Source: Acinetobacter nosocomialis (GTDB lineage Bacteria; Pseudomonadota; Gammaproteobacteria; Pseudomonadales; Moraxellaceae). From it: DNA of 64,000 bases. Shown piece by piece: positions 1-11,749 of this stretch (position 1 is the stretch's first letter; each line of letters opens with the position of its first letter). Where the stretch lies: positions 3,100,001 to 3,164,000 of the forward strand of contig CP107049.1 in the NCBI GenBank assembly GCA_025736915.1, read 5' to 3'. The position numbers and the translations under genes were made by a program. The notes below the pieces were generated by a model. That model was given only the letters and a program-made list of their open reading frames with translations. It was not told the origin of the DNA and did not search any database.

Positions 1-1029
1 ACTGCACTTGATGTGATTTTACAGACGCAAATTTTAGAATTATTAAAATCTTTGCAAACCAAATATGGCATGGCGCTGATTTTAATTAGCCATGATTTAA
101 ATTTGGTACGCCGTTATGCCGATGAGCTGATTGTATTAGACAAAGGGCAAGTGGTAGAGCAAGGTCAGCTTCAACAGATTTTTGAAAATCCTGCGTCAAT
201 TTATACTAAGCAATTGTTAGATCATGATCTTGGTTTTGCTGAACCACTTTCCTCCAGTGATAAAATTTTATCTGTCCAACAACTTAATGTTAAATATCCA
301 ATACGACGTGGTTTCTTTAACCGAATTCAAGGCTATACCATTGCTATTGAAAATATAACCTTTGAGCTTACCCAAGGTGAAGCATTGGGTGTGGTTGGTG
401 AAAGTGGTTCTGGAAAATCTTCTTTGGCTTTAGCATTGGTCCGATTAATTAAAAGTGATGGGCAAATTATCTTTTTAGAGCAAGATATAAACCGCTTAGA
501 ACAAAAAGCTTTACGCAAGATCAGGTCAGATTTACAAATTGTATTCCAAGACCCATTTGGTAGTTTAAACCCACGTATGACGGTAGGGCAGATTATTGCT
601 GAAGGGTTAAAAGTCAAAGCGATAGCTGATAAAGAAATTAAACAGCAAGTTGAATCAGCTTTGATAAAAGTTGAGTTGGCTGAGGGCTTTCAACATCGCT
701 ATCCACATGAACTTTCTGGTGGGCAACGACAACGCGTTGCTCTAGCGCGAGCTTTAGTGGTTCAACCTAAACTTTTAATTTTAGATGAACCCACGTCTGC
801 CTTAGACCGAACCACGCAAAAAGCGATGATTCAATTATTGCGACGTTTACAACAAACAGAGCACCTAAGCTATATTTTTATCAGTCATGATTTAAATGTG
901 GTCAAAGCACTGTGTCATAAAGTGATGGTATTACGACATGCAAAAGTTATGGAATATCAGCCGACTGAACAGTTATTTAATGCTCCTAAAACTGAATATA
1001 CCAAGCAATTAATTACGGCGAGTCTCTAA
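1..1029 (+). CDS. yejF: YejF-type peptide ABC transporter ATPase, 5' truncated
   Basis: ATP-hydrolysing subunit of a dipeptide/oligopeptide (YejABEF, microcin C type) importer on the cytoplasmic face. The reading frame is open to the first base and begins inside the first nucleotide-binding domain at its TALD D-loop, followed by the H-loop SHD; the GTG at 13 is therefore not the true start. The second ABC domain is complete: Walker A GESGSGKSS near 394-420, Q-loop FQDP, signature LSGGQRQR near 712-738, Walker B LLILDEPTS near 772-798 and a final SHD. The double-domain layout and the YPIRRGFF linker match YejF. Upstream permease genes would lie outside the window. Confidence 0.88.
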   Translation, partial: TALDVILQTQILELLKSLQTKYGMALILISHDLNLVRRYADELIVLDKGQVVEQGQLQQIFENPASIYTKQLLDHDLGFAEPLSSSDKILSVQQLNVKYPIRRGFFNRIQGYTIAIENITFELTQGEALGVVGESGSGKSSLALALVRLIKSDGQIIFLEQDINRLEQKALRKIRSDLQIVFQDPFGSLNPRMTVGQIIAEGLKVKAIADKEIKQQVESALIKVELAEGFQHRYPHELSGGQRQRVALARALVVQPKLLILDEPTSALDRTTQKAMIQLLRRLQQTEHLSYIFISHDLNVVKALCHKVMVLRHAKVMEYQPTEQLFNAPKTEYTKQLITASL

Positions 1030-1032
1030 TTC

Positions 1033-1080
1033 ATTTAAATAAGTATTTGTTTTATAATCATAAATATTATTTAAATTTTT
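1033..1080 (+). terminator. AT-rich hairpin after the YejF-type gene
   Basis: ATTTAAATAA at 1033-1042 pairs with TTATTTAAAT at 1067-1076 and is followed by a T run. The stem has no GC clamp, so this is only a possible terminator. Confidence 0.35.
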
Positions 1081-1082
1081 AA

Positions 1083-1096
1083 TGCAAAAAGTTGCA
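1083..1096. promoter_or_regulatory. Palindrome TGCAAAAAGTTGCA, candidate operator
   Basis: TGCAA arms flank AAAG. The site differs at one base from the perfect palindrome TGCAACAAGTTGCA found 20 bases before the fadH start at 8505. Both sites precede OYE-domain flavoenzyme genes, which suggests a shared regulator. The regulator is not identified in the window. Confidence 0.4.
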
Positions 1097-1150
1097 TTTC
1101 TCTATACTTTTTAAATTTGACATGTGCTATTGTCAGTTATCGATTTTCCC

Positions 1151-1178
1151 TTGACATGACCTATAACTCATCTAAATT
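1151..1178 (+). promoter_or_regulatory. Sigma-70-like promoter of the OYE gene
   Basis: TTGACA at 1151-1156, a 16-base spacer and TAAATT at 1173-1178 lie 37 bases before the ATG at 1215. The spacing and the consensus -35 make this the best promoter candidate in the gap. Confidence 0.5.
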
Positions 1179-1194
1179 AGAGTAATTGCTCTAA
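1177..1194. promoter_or_regulatory. Inverted repeat TTAGAG-N6-CTCTAA over the -10
   Basis: Perfect 6-base arms with a 6-base spacer overlap the -10 and start-site region of the gene at 1215. The position fits a repressor operator. No cognate regulator is adjacent. Confidence 0.4.
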
Positions 1195-1214
1195 AGTATT
1201 AAAAGAGGTTAACC

Positions 1215-2459
1215 ATGAGCCAGATTGCACAACCAATCACAATTCGAAATACCACATTTAAAAACCGGATTATTAAAGGTGCAATGAGTGAGGCACTTGC
1301 AAACTATGAGGGACAGCCAAATGACTTACATTTGGGCTTGTATGGTGCATGGGCTAAAGGTGGTTTAGGCTGTGCAATTACTGGTAACGTCATGGTCAAT
1401 TTCGAAGCCAAAAACGAACCAGGCGTGGTTGTGATTGAAACTGAGCGTGACCTAGAGCGTTTAAAAGAATGGGCAGCGGTCGGTAAACAATATGGAATGG
1501 TACAGCTCATTCAATTGTCTCACCCAGGCCGTCAGTGCCCTAAAGGCTTAAATAAAGAAACAGTTGCACCTTCGGCAGTTCCTTTTAGTCCAGCTTTAGC
1601 GACTATGTTTGGCACTCCACGTGCGCTTACACATGAAGAAATTTTGGATATTATTAAACGCTTTGCAACAGCTGCCAGCATTTGTGAGAAAGCAGGTTTT
1701 GAAGGGGTACAGTTACATGGTGCACACGGCTATTTAATTAGCCAGTTTTTATCACCATTAACCAATAAGCGTACAGACCAGTGGGGAGGTTCAGTTGAAA
1801 ACCGTACTCGCTTTTTACTAGAAGTTTATAAAGCAGTACGTGAAGCAACTTCAGAGAATTTTATTATTTCAGTGAAGCTTAACTCTGCTGACTTCCAGCG
1901 CGGTGGTATTAGCGAAGAAGATGTGATTTCGGTATTTAAAGCCGTTGATGAAGCAGGAATTGATTTAATTGAAATTTCAGGTGGTACTTATGAAGCACCT
2001 GCAATGGCTGGCGCAAAAGCCGATAAACGTAAAGCAAGTACCATTGCACGTGAAGCATACTTCTTAGACTTCGCTGAAAAAATCCGTCAGCATGTAAAAT
2101 GTAAACTTATGGTGACAGGTGGCTTCCGTACTGTAGAAGGCATGAATGCTGCTTTAGCAAGTGGGGCATGTGATTTTATTGGTATCGCTCGTCCACTTGC
2201 TGTTGAAACAGATTTAACTGACCGTTTAATCGCAGGTCAAGATGTTCGCTATGCCGTAAAACCAATTAAAACAGGTTTACCTTTTGTCGACAAAATGGCG
2301 ATTATGGAAATCATTTGGTACGCAGCACAATTTAAAGCAATTGGGCAGGGTAAAAAGCCAAATGCAAAACTATCGCCTTTAATTGTGTTTTTAAATTACG
2401 CGAAGGGCAATATTAAGGCGGTTGTTCAGGGGCGCGTGAATTCACGTAAGTCTGCATAA
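1215..2459 (+). CDS. NADH:flavin oxidoreductase, Old Yellow Enzyme family
   Basis: FMN-dependent ene-reductase of 414 residues; the family reduces activated C=C bonds with NAD(P)H in the cytoplasm. The TIM-barrel family signature is clear: HGAHGYLISQFLSP with substrate-binding His168 and His171, then NKRTDQWGGSVENR. It has the FMN domain only and lacks the FeS and FAD/NAD domains of FadH, so it is a single-domain OYE with a short C-terminal helical tail. The ATG at 1215 follows AGAGG. Substrate cannot be told from sequence; enoates or unsaturated aldehydes are typical of the family. The gene converges with the GST gene, the stop codons being 5 bases apart. Confidence 0.9.
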   Translation: MSQIAQPITIRNTTFKNRIIKGAMSEALANYEGQPNDLHLGLYGAWAKGGLGCAITGNVMVNFEAKNEPGVVVIETERDLERLKEWAAVGKQYGMVQLIQLSHPGRQCPKGLNKETVAPSAVPFSPALATMFGTPRALTHEEILDIIKRFATAASICEKAGFEGVQLHGAHGYLISQFLSPLTNKRTDQWGGSVENRTRFLLEVYKAVREATSENFIISVKLNSADFQRGGISEEDVISVFKAVDEAGIDLIEISGGTYEAPAMAGAKADKRKASTIAREAYFLDFAEKIRQHVKCKLMVTGGFRTVEGMNAALASGACDFIGIARPLAVETDLTDRLIAGQDVRYAVKPIKTGLPFVDKMAIMEIIWYAAQFKAIGQGKKPNAKLSPLIVFLNYAKGNIKAVVQGRVNSRKSA

Positions 2460-2464
2460 ATAAA

Positions 2465-3148
2465 TTACCAAGCAATAGCCCAGTAAGTCTGAAACGTAGA
2501 AGCAGACCATTGTCCTTTAATTAGAGCATTTTTAAAGGCAGGTCTGTTTTCTATTTGGGTCAGATAACGCTGTATATGTTTAAACTGGCTGTAATTTGGT
2601 GAGCAAGCCAGTAACGGAAACCACATCAAAATATCAGCAGTAGTAAACTGATCTCCAGCAAACCATAAGTGACGTTCTAAATGTTTATCAATCATGCTCA
2701 TGTGTCGTTGTAATGATTGATTGAGATAGCCTTGATCAAATCCATATTTTAAAAGCTTAGGAACGAAACGGACCAGAAAAGGTGTGCGTTCTGCAATTTG
2801 GTGAAAGATTTGTTTGAGTACCAGATCGGGAATGAATGTCGCCTCACAGTAATTTTTCCAATAATAAAAATTTTGAAATTGTTGGCTTAATAAATTGTTC
2901 TGTCCCAGTTGTGGGTGTAAATGAGAGAAATAATCTAGGATTGCTGAGGTTTCAGCTAAAATTGAAGTTTGCTCTTGTTCAATAATTTCGAGCGTTGGAA
3001 ATTTTGATAATTGATGCGGTGAGTTATTATTTTTGTTTTCATCTGAATGATATTTAGTGATGAGTTCATAGTTGAGCCCTAATTCTTCTAAAAACCAAAT
3101 AATGCGTTGAGAGCGTGAATTTTGTAAATGAAATAATCGAATTTGCAT
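2465..3148 (-). CDS. Glutathione S-transferase family protein
   Basis: A 227-residue cytosolic GST-fold protein. The N-terminal thioredoxin-like domain (about residues 1-80) shows the Ser-containing NSRSQRIIWFLEEL helix start, cis-Pro in KFPTLEI and the glutathione-binding ETSAILDYF. The all-alpha C-terminal domain contains FTTADILMWFPL, the usual GST_C N-capping box. GSTs conjugate or reduce electrophiles with glutathione; the actual substrate is unknown. It ends 5 bases from the convergent OYE gene, with no obvious terminator between them. Confidence 0.85.
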   Translation of the reverse strand: MQIRLFHLQNSRSQRIIWFLEELGLNYELITKYHSDENKNNNSPHQLSKFPTLEIIEQEQTSILAETSAILDYFSHLHPQLGQNNLLSQQFQNFYYWKNYCEATFIPDLVLKQIFHQIAERTPFLVRFVPKLLKYGFDQGYLNQSLQRHMSMIDKHLERHLWFAGDQFTTADILMWFPLLACSPNYSQFKHIQRYLTQIENRPAFKNALIKGQWSASTFQTYWAIAW

Positions 3149-3256
3149 GTCATGTTCAAATTATAGTTTTGATTTAATTTTAGTATAGGGTAGAAAAGAA
3201 TTTAAGTATAATAAAATATTTATAAATCATAAATTTATAATGTTTTTGAGAGGTTT

Positions 3257-3547
3257 GGCATAGAAATTACTGCTGGTAAAGTTGTGGGTCTTAAAACCGA
3301 TTAGATCTTGATCACCGAAGTTGCTAACATGCGTTATACTGCTGGCTCAAATATGTACAATTATGTTTTAGCCTACTAAAAGAATAAAATCGTTTCACAG
3401 CAGATGGCCTAACTAGCCGTAGCTCAAGTTTCAATAGAACCAGATTTAACAAAAACAAAATTAGTAGCTGATGCAATAATTATTGAGAAAGATGATCCAA
3501 ATATACAACCCACACAACATATTGATGAAGTAAAGTTGAAGTCTTAA
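3257..3547 (+). pseudogene. Decayed gene remnant with three in-frame stops
   Basis: One forward frame reads as protein-like sequence interrupted by three stop codons, at 3302-3304 (TAG), 3377-3379 (TAA) and 3410-3412 (TAA), and ends in TAA at 3545-3547. The segments EITAGKVVGLKTD, ILITEVANMRYTAGSNMYN and LVADAIIIEKDDPN are normal in composition and stay in one frame over 95 codons. No start codon with a ribosome binding site is visible. The parent family was not recognised. The rest of the gap 3149-3632 shows nothing else. Confidence 0.4.
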
Positions 3548-3632
3548 TTTTGGAAATAAAAAATTTATCTCATGGATGAAATTTGAAGTGAGATAAAATA
3601 ATTTGAAGCGATGATTCTTTATAGAAAGAATA

Positions 3633-3708
3633 TGGCGTCCCTACGGGGATTCGAACCCCGGTTACCGCCGTGAAAGGGCGATGTCCTAGGCCTCTAGACG
3701 ATAGGGAC
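3633..3708 (-). tRNA. tRNA-Glu (anticodon TTC)
   Basis: Reading the minus strand gives acceptor GTCCCTA pairing with TAGGGAC, discriminator G and encoded CCA, 76 nt in all. The anticodon loop CCCTTTCAC carries TTC and the T arm has GGTTCGAATCC. It lies 18 bases downstream of rnt on the same strand, so pyrC, rnt and this tRNA may share a transcript. Confidence 0.96.
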
Positions 3709-3726
3709 GTTGAGGATGGCGGTATC

Positions 3727-4389
3727 TTAAGAAGCCGCCACTAAACTGTCAAGTAGGTAAGGAGACAGTTTGTTCAAAATATAGCAAAACAGTTCAGCAG
3801 TTTTCTGAGTATCGTATAAAGCAGAGTGTGCTTCTTTACCATCGAACTCAATTCCAGCTTGAATACATGCTTTAGCAAGCACGGTTTGTCCAAACATAAC
3901 TGCACTTAAAGTAACCGTATCCATGACTGAAAAACTATGAAATGGGTTTTGGTTTTTTGTGCTTGTACGTGCAATTGCTGCTTGTAAAAAACCAAGGTCA
4001 AAATGCGCGTTGTGACCTACAAGTACTGCATGAGTACAATGTTGTTGTTTACGAACTTCATTGACCGATTTAAAAATACGACGTAGCGCAGTTCTCTCGT
4101 CTTCAGCCATTGCTATACGCATTGGGTTGAATGGATCAATACCAATAAAGTCGAGCGAACGGCGATCGAGGTTTGCACCTTCAAACGGGTTAATATGTGC
4201 ATGAAATGCAGGACCAGGGACAAATTGTCCCTGAGCATCATACACAATTGGAATGCACGCGATTTCTAGCAATGCATCTGTCTGGGCATTAAAACCTGCC
4301 GTTTCAACATCGACAACAACAGGTAAGAAGCCACGAAAACGTTGGCCAATGACCGGGACAGAATTTTCTTGTGTCACACTTTTCTCCAT
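3727..4389 (-). CDS. rnt: Ribonuclease T
   Basis: DEDDh 3'-5' exoribonuclease of 220 residues that trims tRNA 3' ends (end turnover) and stable RNAs in the cytoplasm. Exo I motif is [11 protein letters not shown] with Asp27 and Glu29, Exo II is [11 protein letters not shown], and Exo III is [14 protein letters not shown] with catalytic His and Asp. Length matches the E. coli enzyme (215). The start overlaps the end of pyrC by 16 bases, indicating translational coupling, and a tRNA-Glu gene lies directly downstream. Confidence 0.95.
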   Translation of the reverse strand: MEKSVTQENSVPVIGQRFRGFLPVVVDVETAGFNAQTDALLEIACIPIVYDAQGQFVPGPAFHAHINPFEGANLDRRSLDFIGIDPFNPMRIAMAEDERTALRRIFKSVNEVRKQQHCTHAVLVGHNAHFDLGFLQAAIARTSTKNQNPFHSFSVMDTVTLSAVMFGQTVLAKACIQAGIEFDGKEAHSALYDTQKTAELFCYILNKLSPYLLDSLVAAS

Positions 4390-5408
4390 TGCAGCGTTTT
4401 CCCGGCATGCAGCGGGATAATTTTTTGATCATCTAAATAATCAAAAGATTCGGGAACGAGGTTGTCTTCTTTAACCAAAGTAATGGTAGAAGTATTACGT
4501 GGTAGACCGTAGAAGTCTGCACCAAAGTGGCTTGCAAATCCTTCTAAACGCTCTAATTTACCAACTTGATCAAAAGCTTGTGCATAAAGCTCAATTGCAT
4601 TAGGAGCACTATAGCAGCCTGCACAGCCACAAGCATTCTCTTTTGCATTTTGTGCATGAGGGGCACTGTCTGTACCTAAGAAAAACTTAGGATTACCACT
4701 TGTCGCCACTTCAAGTAAAGTCGTTTGGTGTGTTTGACGTTTTAAAATTGGCAAACAGTAGAAATGCGGTTTAATACCACCAACTAACATATCATTACGG
4801 TTAAATAATAAATGCTGAGGAGTGATTGTTGCTGCAACATTACGGTCTTGTTCTAAAACAAAATGTGCTGCATCACTTGTCGTAATGTGTTCAAGCACAA
4901 CTTTAAGTTTTGGGAACTGTTTCAATAATGGTGATAATACCTCATCTAGGAAGCGTTTTTCACGATCAAAAATATCTACATGATTGTGAGTCACTTCACC
5001 ATGAAGCAATAACGGCACTTGATGCTCTTCTAATTGCTCAATGACTGCATAAACTTTGCGAATATCACTCACACCATTGTCAGAGTTTGTGGTCGCACCC
5101 GCAGGGTAAAGTTTAATTGCATTTACATGTTCTGATTCTTTAATTTTACGAACTTCATCTGGTGAAGTGTGATCAGTAAAATAAAGCACCATACGAGGGT
5201 CAAAATTATTGCCTTCTGGAACATGAGCAAGAATGCGTTCACGATAAGCTAAAGCTTCTTCTACTGTTTTTACAGGCGGCACAAGGTTAGGCATACAGAT
5301 CGCGCGAGCGAATTGTTTAGCCAAATCTGGAACAGTACGTTTTAATGCTAAACCATCACGTAAATGTGCATGCCAATCATCTGGCTGGAGCAGGGTAATA
5401 GAGTTCAA
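4374..5408 (-). CDS. pyrC: Dihydroorotase
   Basis: Third step of de novo pyrimidine synthesis: reversible cyclisation of carbamoyl aspartate to dihydroorotate. The 344-residue amidohydrolase is a type II (E. coli-like) enzyme. Zinc ligands are visible: His13 and His15 in [10 protein letters not shown], carbamylated Lys99 in NAIKLYPAG, His136 in LLLHGEVT, His174 in VVLEHITT and catalytic Asp247 in [10 protein letters not shown]. It overlaps rnt by 16 bases. The ATG follows a weak AAGGCAG site. Confidence 0.97.
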   Translation of the reverse strand: MNSITLLQPDDWHAHLRDGLALKRTVPDLAKQFARAICMPNLVPPVKTVEEALAYRERILAHVPEGNNFDPRMVLYFTDHTSPDEVRKIKESEHVNAIKLYPAGATTNSDNGVSDIRKVYAVIEQLEEHQVPLLLHGEVTHNHVDIFDREKRFLDEVLSPLLKQFPKLKVVLEHITTSDAAHFVLEQDRNVAATITPQHLLFNRNDMLVGGIKPHFYCLPILKRQTHQTTLLEVATSGNPKFFLGTDSAPHAQNAKENACGCAGCYSAPNAIELYAQAFDQVGKLERLEGFASHFGADFYGLPRNTSTITLVKEDNLVPESFDYLDDQKIIPLHAGKTLQWRKV

Positions 5409-5557
5409 GGCAGTTCAAACTTCGAAATAAAACAAATGATAATCGATAAAGTGTGAAAATGGTAACGAGAATTACGGACAAATGGCAAAATAAAGCGCAG
5501 GGAGCTTTAAAAATTAATGTTATATTTTGTTAACGCGAAATATGTAGGAATCGACTA

Positions 5558-6820
5558 GTGGCGAATAGGGGAAATGTCCATCAATTACTCAAATCTAAAG
5601 AAGAAATCGAGTACTTGGTCACTCTACATACCCATCGTTACGCCAATATGCCTTTGCCAACACAACTAGAAAAAAAATTCTGGTGTTTAAATCTTGATCG
5701 TACTCGACAAAATATTTCAAAGTTTCTAGCAAGCGGCGTACTCACTTATTTAATTTTCATTTTGTTAGCCCTTCCAACCGACTACTTAGTGATAGGCAAA
5801 CCTTATATTACTTTGGACTTTGTCCATTGTGTATTAAGTGCTATGAATATTGCATTCGCGCTTTTACTATTTTGGATTTTTGCCAGATTCAAAAAACTTT
5901 CTGAGCACTTTTATTTTGCGGCCTGCGGCATCGTTTTCTTTAGTATTATTACGAGTGCTATGTTGTTGCTGAGTGTTGGAAATATGGCACTTAAAAATCA
6001 GTCGATGTTGCTTCTTTCTTTTTTATATATGCTCGGGTTTATCTTAAGCGGGATCAAACCACTCCATATGCTGTATGTAGGCTTATCCGCAGCAATACTG
6101 GTTTTTGTTTTTCTTAATTTATTAAACGTAAATTGTGATTATATCGCGCTGGGTCGTGCCTTGTTTGGTACTTGTATTTTAGGTTTTTCAATTAGCACGA
6201 TGCTCATCTCAAGAGAGCGAAGTCTTTTTTTAAATAACCAACTCGCTGAAATTAATGAGCAGATTTTACGGATAGAAGCATCTGAGCTACTGCATTTAAG
6301 TCAACAAGATGCACTTACTCAAATTTCGAATCGTCGTACCTTTGATGAGATGTTTGATTTTTTCTATTATCGAGCAAATCAAGAGAAACGTCCTTTAGCT
6401 GTTTTATTTATCGATATTGATTTTTTTAAAAACTATAACGATTTTTATGGGCATCAGATGGGGGATAAAGTCATCTCATCTATTGCTTCTGCAATTAAAA
6501 ACTCGATTCGTCATGTCGATTTTGTTGCGCGTTATGGGGGTGAAGAGTTTGTCGTACTATTACCTGAAACACCTGCACAGGGTGCTTATTCAGTGGCAGC
6601 AAATATTTATAAAGCCATCGAACGGCAAGCTATTCCTCATGCCGCTTCATTAGTGTCGAAGTACGTCACTATCAGCTTAGGGTTTACCGTATATACAGGT
6701 GGATTAAAGATGGGACAAGATAACTTAATTCATGCAGCGGATCAGGCTTTATATCGGGCAAAGCAACTTGGCCGTAATCAAATTTACTATCAACCTTTGC
6801 AAGTTGCAGAAATTGCCTAA
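5558..6820 (+). CDS. Membrane-bound diguanylate cyclase (GGDEF)
   Basis: Makes cyclic di-GMP from two GTP. The 420-residue protein has about five or six hydrophobic segments between residues 55 and 220, then a GGDEF domain beginning at DALTQISNRRTFDEMF. The active-site loop is GGEEF at 327-331, a functional variant. An allosteric product-inhibition I-site RHVD at 318-321 stands exactly five residues before it. The start is GTG at 5558, preceded by GTAGGA. No periplasmic sensory domain is recognised, so the input is unknown. It converges with argG and shares a terminator. Confidence 0.92.
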   Translation: MANRGNVHQLLKSKEEIEYLVTLHTHRYANMPLPTQLEKKFWCLNLDRTRQNISKFLASGVLTYLIFILLALPTDYLVIGKPYITLDFVHCVLSAMNIAFALLLFWIFARFKKLSEHFYFAACGIVFFSIITSAMLLLSVGNMALKNQSMLLLSFLYMLGFILSGIKPLHMLYVGLSAAILVFVFLNLLNVNCDYIALGRALFGTCILGFSISTMLISRERSLFLNNQLAEINEQILRIEASELLHLSQQDALTQISNRRTFDEMFDFFYYRANQEKRPLAVLFIDIDFFKNYNDFYGHQMGDKVISSIASAIKNSIRHVDFVARYGGEEFVVLLPETPAQGAYSVAANIYKAIERQAIPHAASLVSKYVTISLGFTVYTGGLKMGQDNLIHAADQALYRAKQLGRNQIYYQPLQVAEIA

Positions 6821-6840
6821 CTTAACTTTAAATATAAAAA

Positions 6841-6867
6841 AGCCACCTATAGAGGTGGCTTTTTTTG
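6841..6867. terminator. Bidirectional terminator between the GGDEF gene and argG
   Basis: AGCCACCT (6841-6848) and AGGTGGCT (6853-6860) form a perfect 8-base stem with a 4-base loop. Seven T follow on the plus strand and a run of A precedes it, so it can stop both convergent genes. Confidence 0.9.
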
Positions 6868-6881
6868 ACGTCATAAGAAAA

Positions 6882-8240
<1,359 letters not shown>

Positions 8241-8249
8241 TTATGAAAA

Positions 8250-8269
8250 AGACCCCGTTGAGGTGGTCT
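8250..8269 (-). promoter_or_regulatory. Terminator-like hairpin in the argG leader
   Basis: On the minus strand AGACC pairs with GGTCT, extended by two C:G pairs, and is followed by five U, 25 bases before the argG start. In this divergent region it can only act on the argG leader, so it may be an attenuator. The stem is short, so the call is tentative. Confidence 0.35.
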
Positions 8270-8411
8270 CGAGAATTCTGAATGGCGGCTATTGTAGCAC
8301 TATTCATGGTGCTTTTTTTGGCAAAAAAAGCATTAATTCACTTGTTATGATTGGTATTTATTATTTGAAGAAAACATAGGATTGTCCTCTTTATATATAG
8401 ATTGACCATAA

Positions 8412-10535
<2,124 letters not shown>

Positions 10536-10620
10536 AATTGATGAAACAATATGCACTTGAACACAAAGCGATGATATTTTTCTTGAATAAAATGAATAAG
10601 CTTTGTATTCTTACGCACAT

Positions 10621-10710
10621 GGAAGCGTGGCAGAGCGGTTTAATGCACCGGTCTTGAAAACCGACGAGGGTGTGAGTCCTCCGTGAGTTCGAATCTCACC
10701 GCTTCCGCCA
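10621..10710 (+). tRNA. tRNA-Ser (anticodon TGA)
   Basis: Ninety nucleotides including encoded CCA: acceptor GGAAGCG pairs with CGCTTCC, the anticodon loop CTTGAAAA carries TGA, a long variable arm is present, and the T arm has GAGTTCGAATCTC. Its 3' end is the edge of the accessory region, and partial copies of that end occur at 26701 and 29462. Confidence 0.97.
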
Positions 10711-10747
10711 AATTCGAAAAGCCCCTGTTAAAAACAGGGGTTTTTTT
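10701..10747. repeat. tRNA-Ser 3' end plus terminator, copy 1 (possible attL)
   Basis: The block GCTTCCGCCA-AATTCGAAAAGCC followed by the stem CTGTTAAAAACAG recurs with a few changes at 26701-26748 and partially at 29462-29507. Direct repeats of a tRNA 3' end are the usual mark of site-specific island integration. No integrase gene is present between the copies. Confidence 0.5.
10722..10747 (+). terminator. Intrinsic terminator of tRNA-Ser
   Basis: CCCCTGTT (10722-10729), loop AAA, AACAGGGG (10733-10740), then seven T. Confidence 0.92.
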
Positions 10748-10933
10748 ACGCCTATATCTTCAATCATAGATCAAATATAAATTGGAGTTATAAAACTTAA
10801 ATATAACTCCATTTAGAAAAATCGTTTTCTTTAGAGAAACTTTAATTGTTAGAAGAAGATCGAAAGAAAACTTTCGATCTACTGATGAGTAATTCACTAG
10901 ATTATTTTGAACAATGAAAGTATCTATTTGTAG

Positions 10934-11557
10934 TTAATATGAGGGAAGAATCGCTAACGATGGATCAATGAGTAAAGTTAATTGTTCTTTTGTTGCCCCA
11001 TCTCTTGCTTGGAATGAAATAGCTTGTGTTACTCCTAAAAAGAATTCTGATAAAGAGTGAGTATTACTATCTAGAGGTAACTCTTTATCAATAATTGCTT
11101 GTTTTAAACGAGTTTCAATAAGTTCCTTTACCTTGATGCGTTCTTTTTTTAAATACTCCCAAATATGAATGTTATCTTGAGAACAATTGACAATACCTAG
11201 TACCATCAAACAGCCACCAGATTTTGTAGAAGTAGCATTATGGATAACGGCTTCTAGCATTTCGCGAATAGCATCTCTTACTTTTAATTCTTTAGATAAT
11301 GATTGTATAGTTTTATAGCCAATAGTATCGCTATAAAGTTGAACACACTCGTAGAATAACTTTTCTTTACTACCAAACGATGCATAAAAACTAGGTGGGT
11401 TTATACCCATGCTTTCTGTTAGATCAACTAGTTGAGTCCCCTCATATCCTTTGTTCCAAAACAACTCTAATGCTTTTTCGAGGGCTATATCTCGATCAAA
11501 GCATAGAGGTCTACCTTTTTTTTTTTCATTTGCAACATCCTGAATAGAGACATCCAA
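10934..11557 (-). CDS. TetR-family regulator of the adjacent biosynthesis-like operon
   Basis: A 207-residue one-component repressor. The N-terminal helix-turn-helix reads ALELFWNKGYEGTQLVDLTESMGINPPSFYASFGSKEKLF (positions about 29-68), preceded by the GRP basic arm common in TetR/AcrR proteins; the C-terminal half is the ligand-binding domain. It is transcribed divergently from the chorismate mutase operon, and the shared 192-base gap contains two sites with the same half-site, one covering the operon start point. The likely role is ligand-responsive repression of the operon and of itself; the ligand is unknown. Confidence 0.85.
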   Translation of the reverse strand: MDVSIQDVANEKKKGRPLCFDRDIALEKALELFWNKGYEGTQLVDLTESMGINPPSFYASFGSKEKLFYECVQLYSDTIGYKTIQSLSKELKVRDAIREMLEAVIHNATSTKSGGCLMVLGIVNCSQDNIHIWEYLKKERIKVKELIETRLKQAIIDKELPLDSNTHSLSEFFLGVTQAISFQARDGATKEQLTLLIDPSLAILPSY

Positions 11558-11628
11558 AGTCTCATAAATTAATTAAGAAGATTCGATAGTTCTTAATTCT
11601 ACTTGTTTCCGTATAAAAAATCAGCATC

Positions 11629-11649
11629 ATTTTGTAGTAAGTATTAAAT
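11629..11649. promoter_or_regulatory. Upstream imperfect operator of the TetR regulator
   Basis: ATTTTGTAGTA is mirrored imperfectly by AGTATTAAAT. The left half-site equals the one at 11687-11710. It lies just upstream of the -35 at 11656. Confidence 0.4.
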
Positions 11650-11655
11650 AAATAA

Positions 11656-11684
11656 TTGACACTTTTCTGACGGGAAGATATATT
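11656..11684 (+). promoter_or_regulatory. Operon promoter TTGACA-N17-TATATT
   Basis: A consensus -35 (11656-11661), the ideal 17-base spacer and TATATT (11679-11684) point to transcription starting near 11691, 59 bases before the chorismate mutase gene and inside the palindrome that follows. Confidence 0.7.
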
Positions 11685-11686
11685 GC

Positions 11687-11710
11687 ATTTTGTAATAGTT
11701 ACTACAAAAT
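11687..11710. promoter_or_regulatory. Main TetR operator over the operon start point
   Basis: ATTTTGTA and TACAAAAT form perfect 8-base arms around an 8-base spacer. The position covers the predicted +1, which is ideal for repression by the divergent TetR protein. Confidence 0.6.
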
Positions 11711-11749
11711 AAAACTATTGTTTTATAAAAAATTATTTACAGGTGTTGC

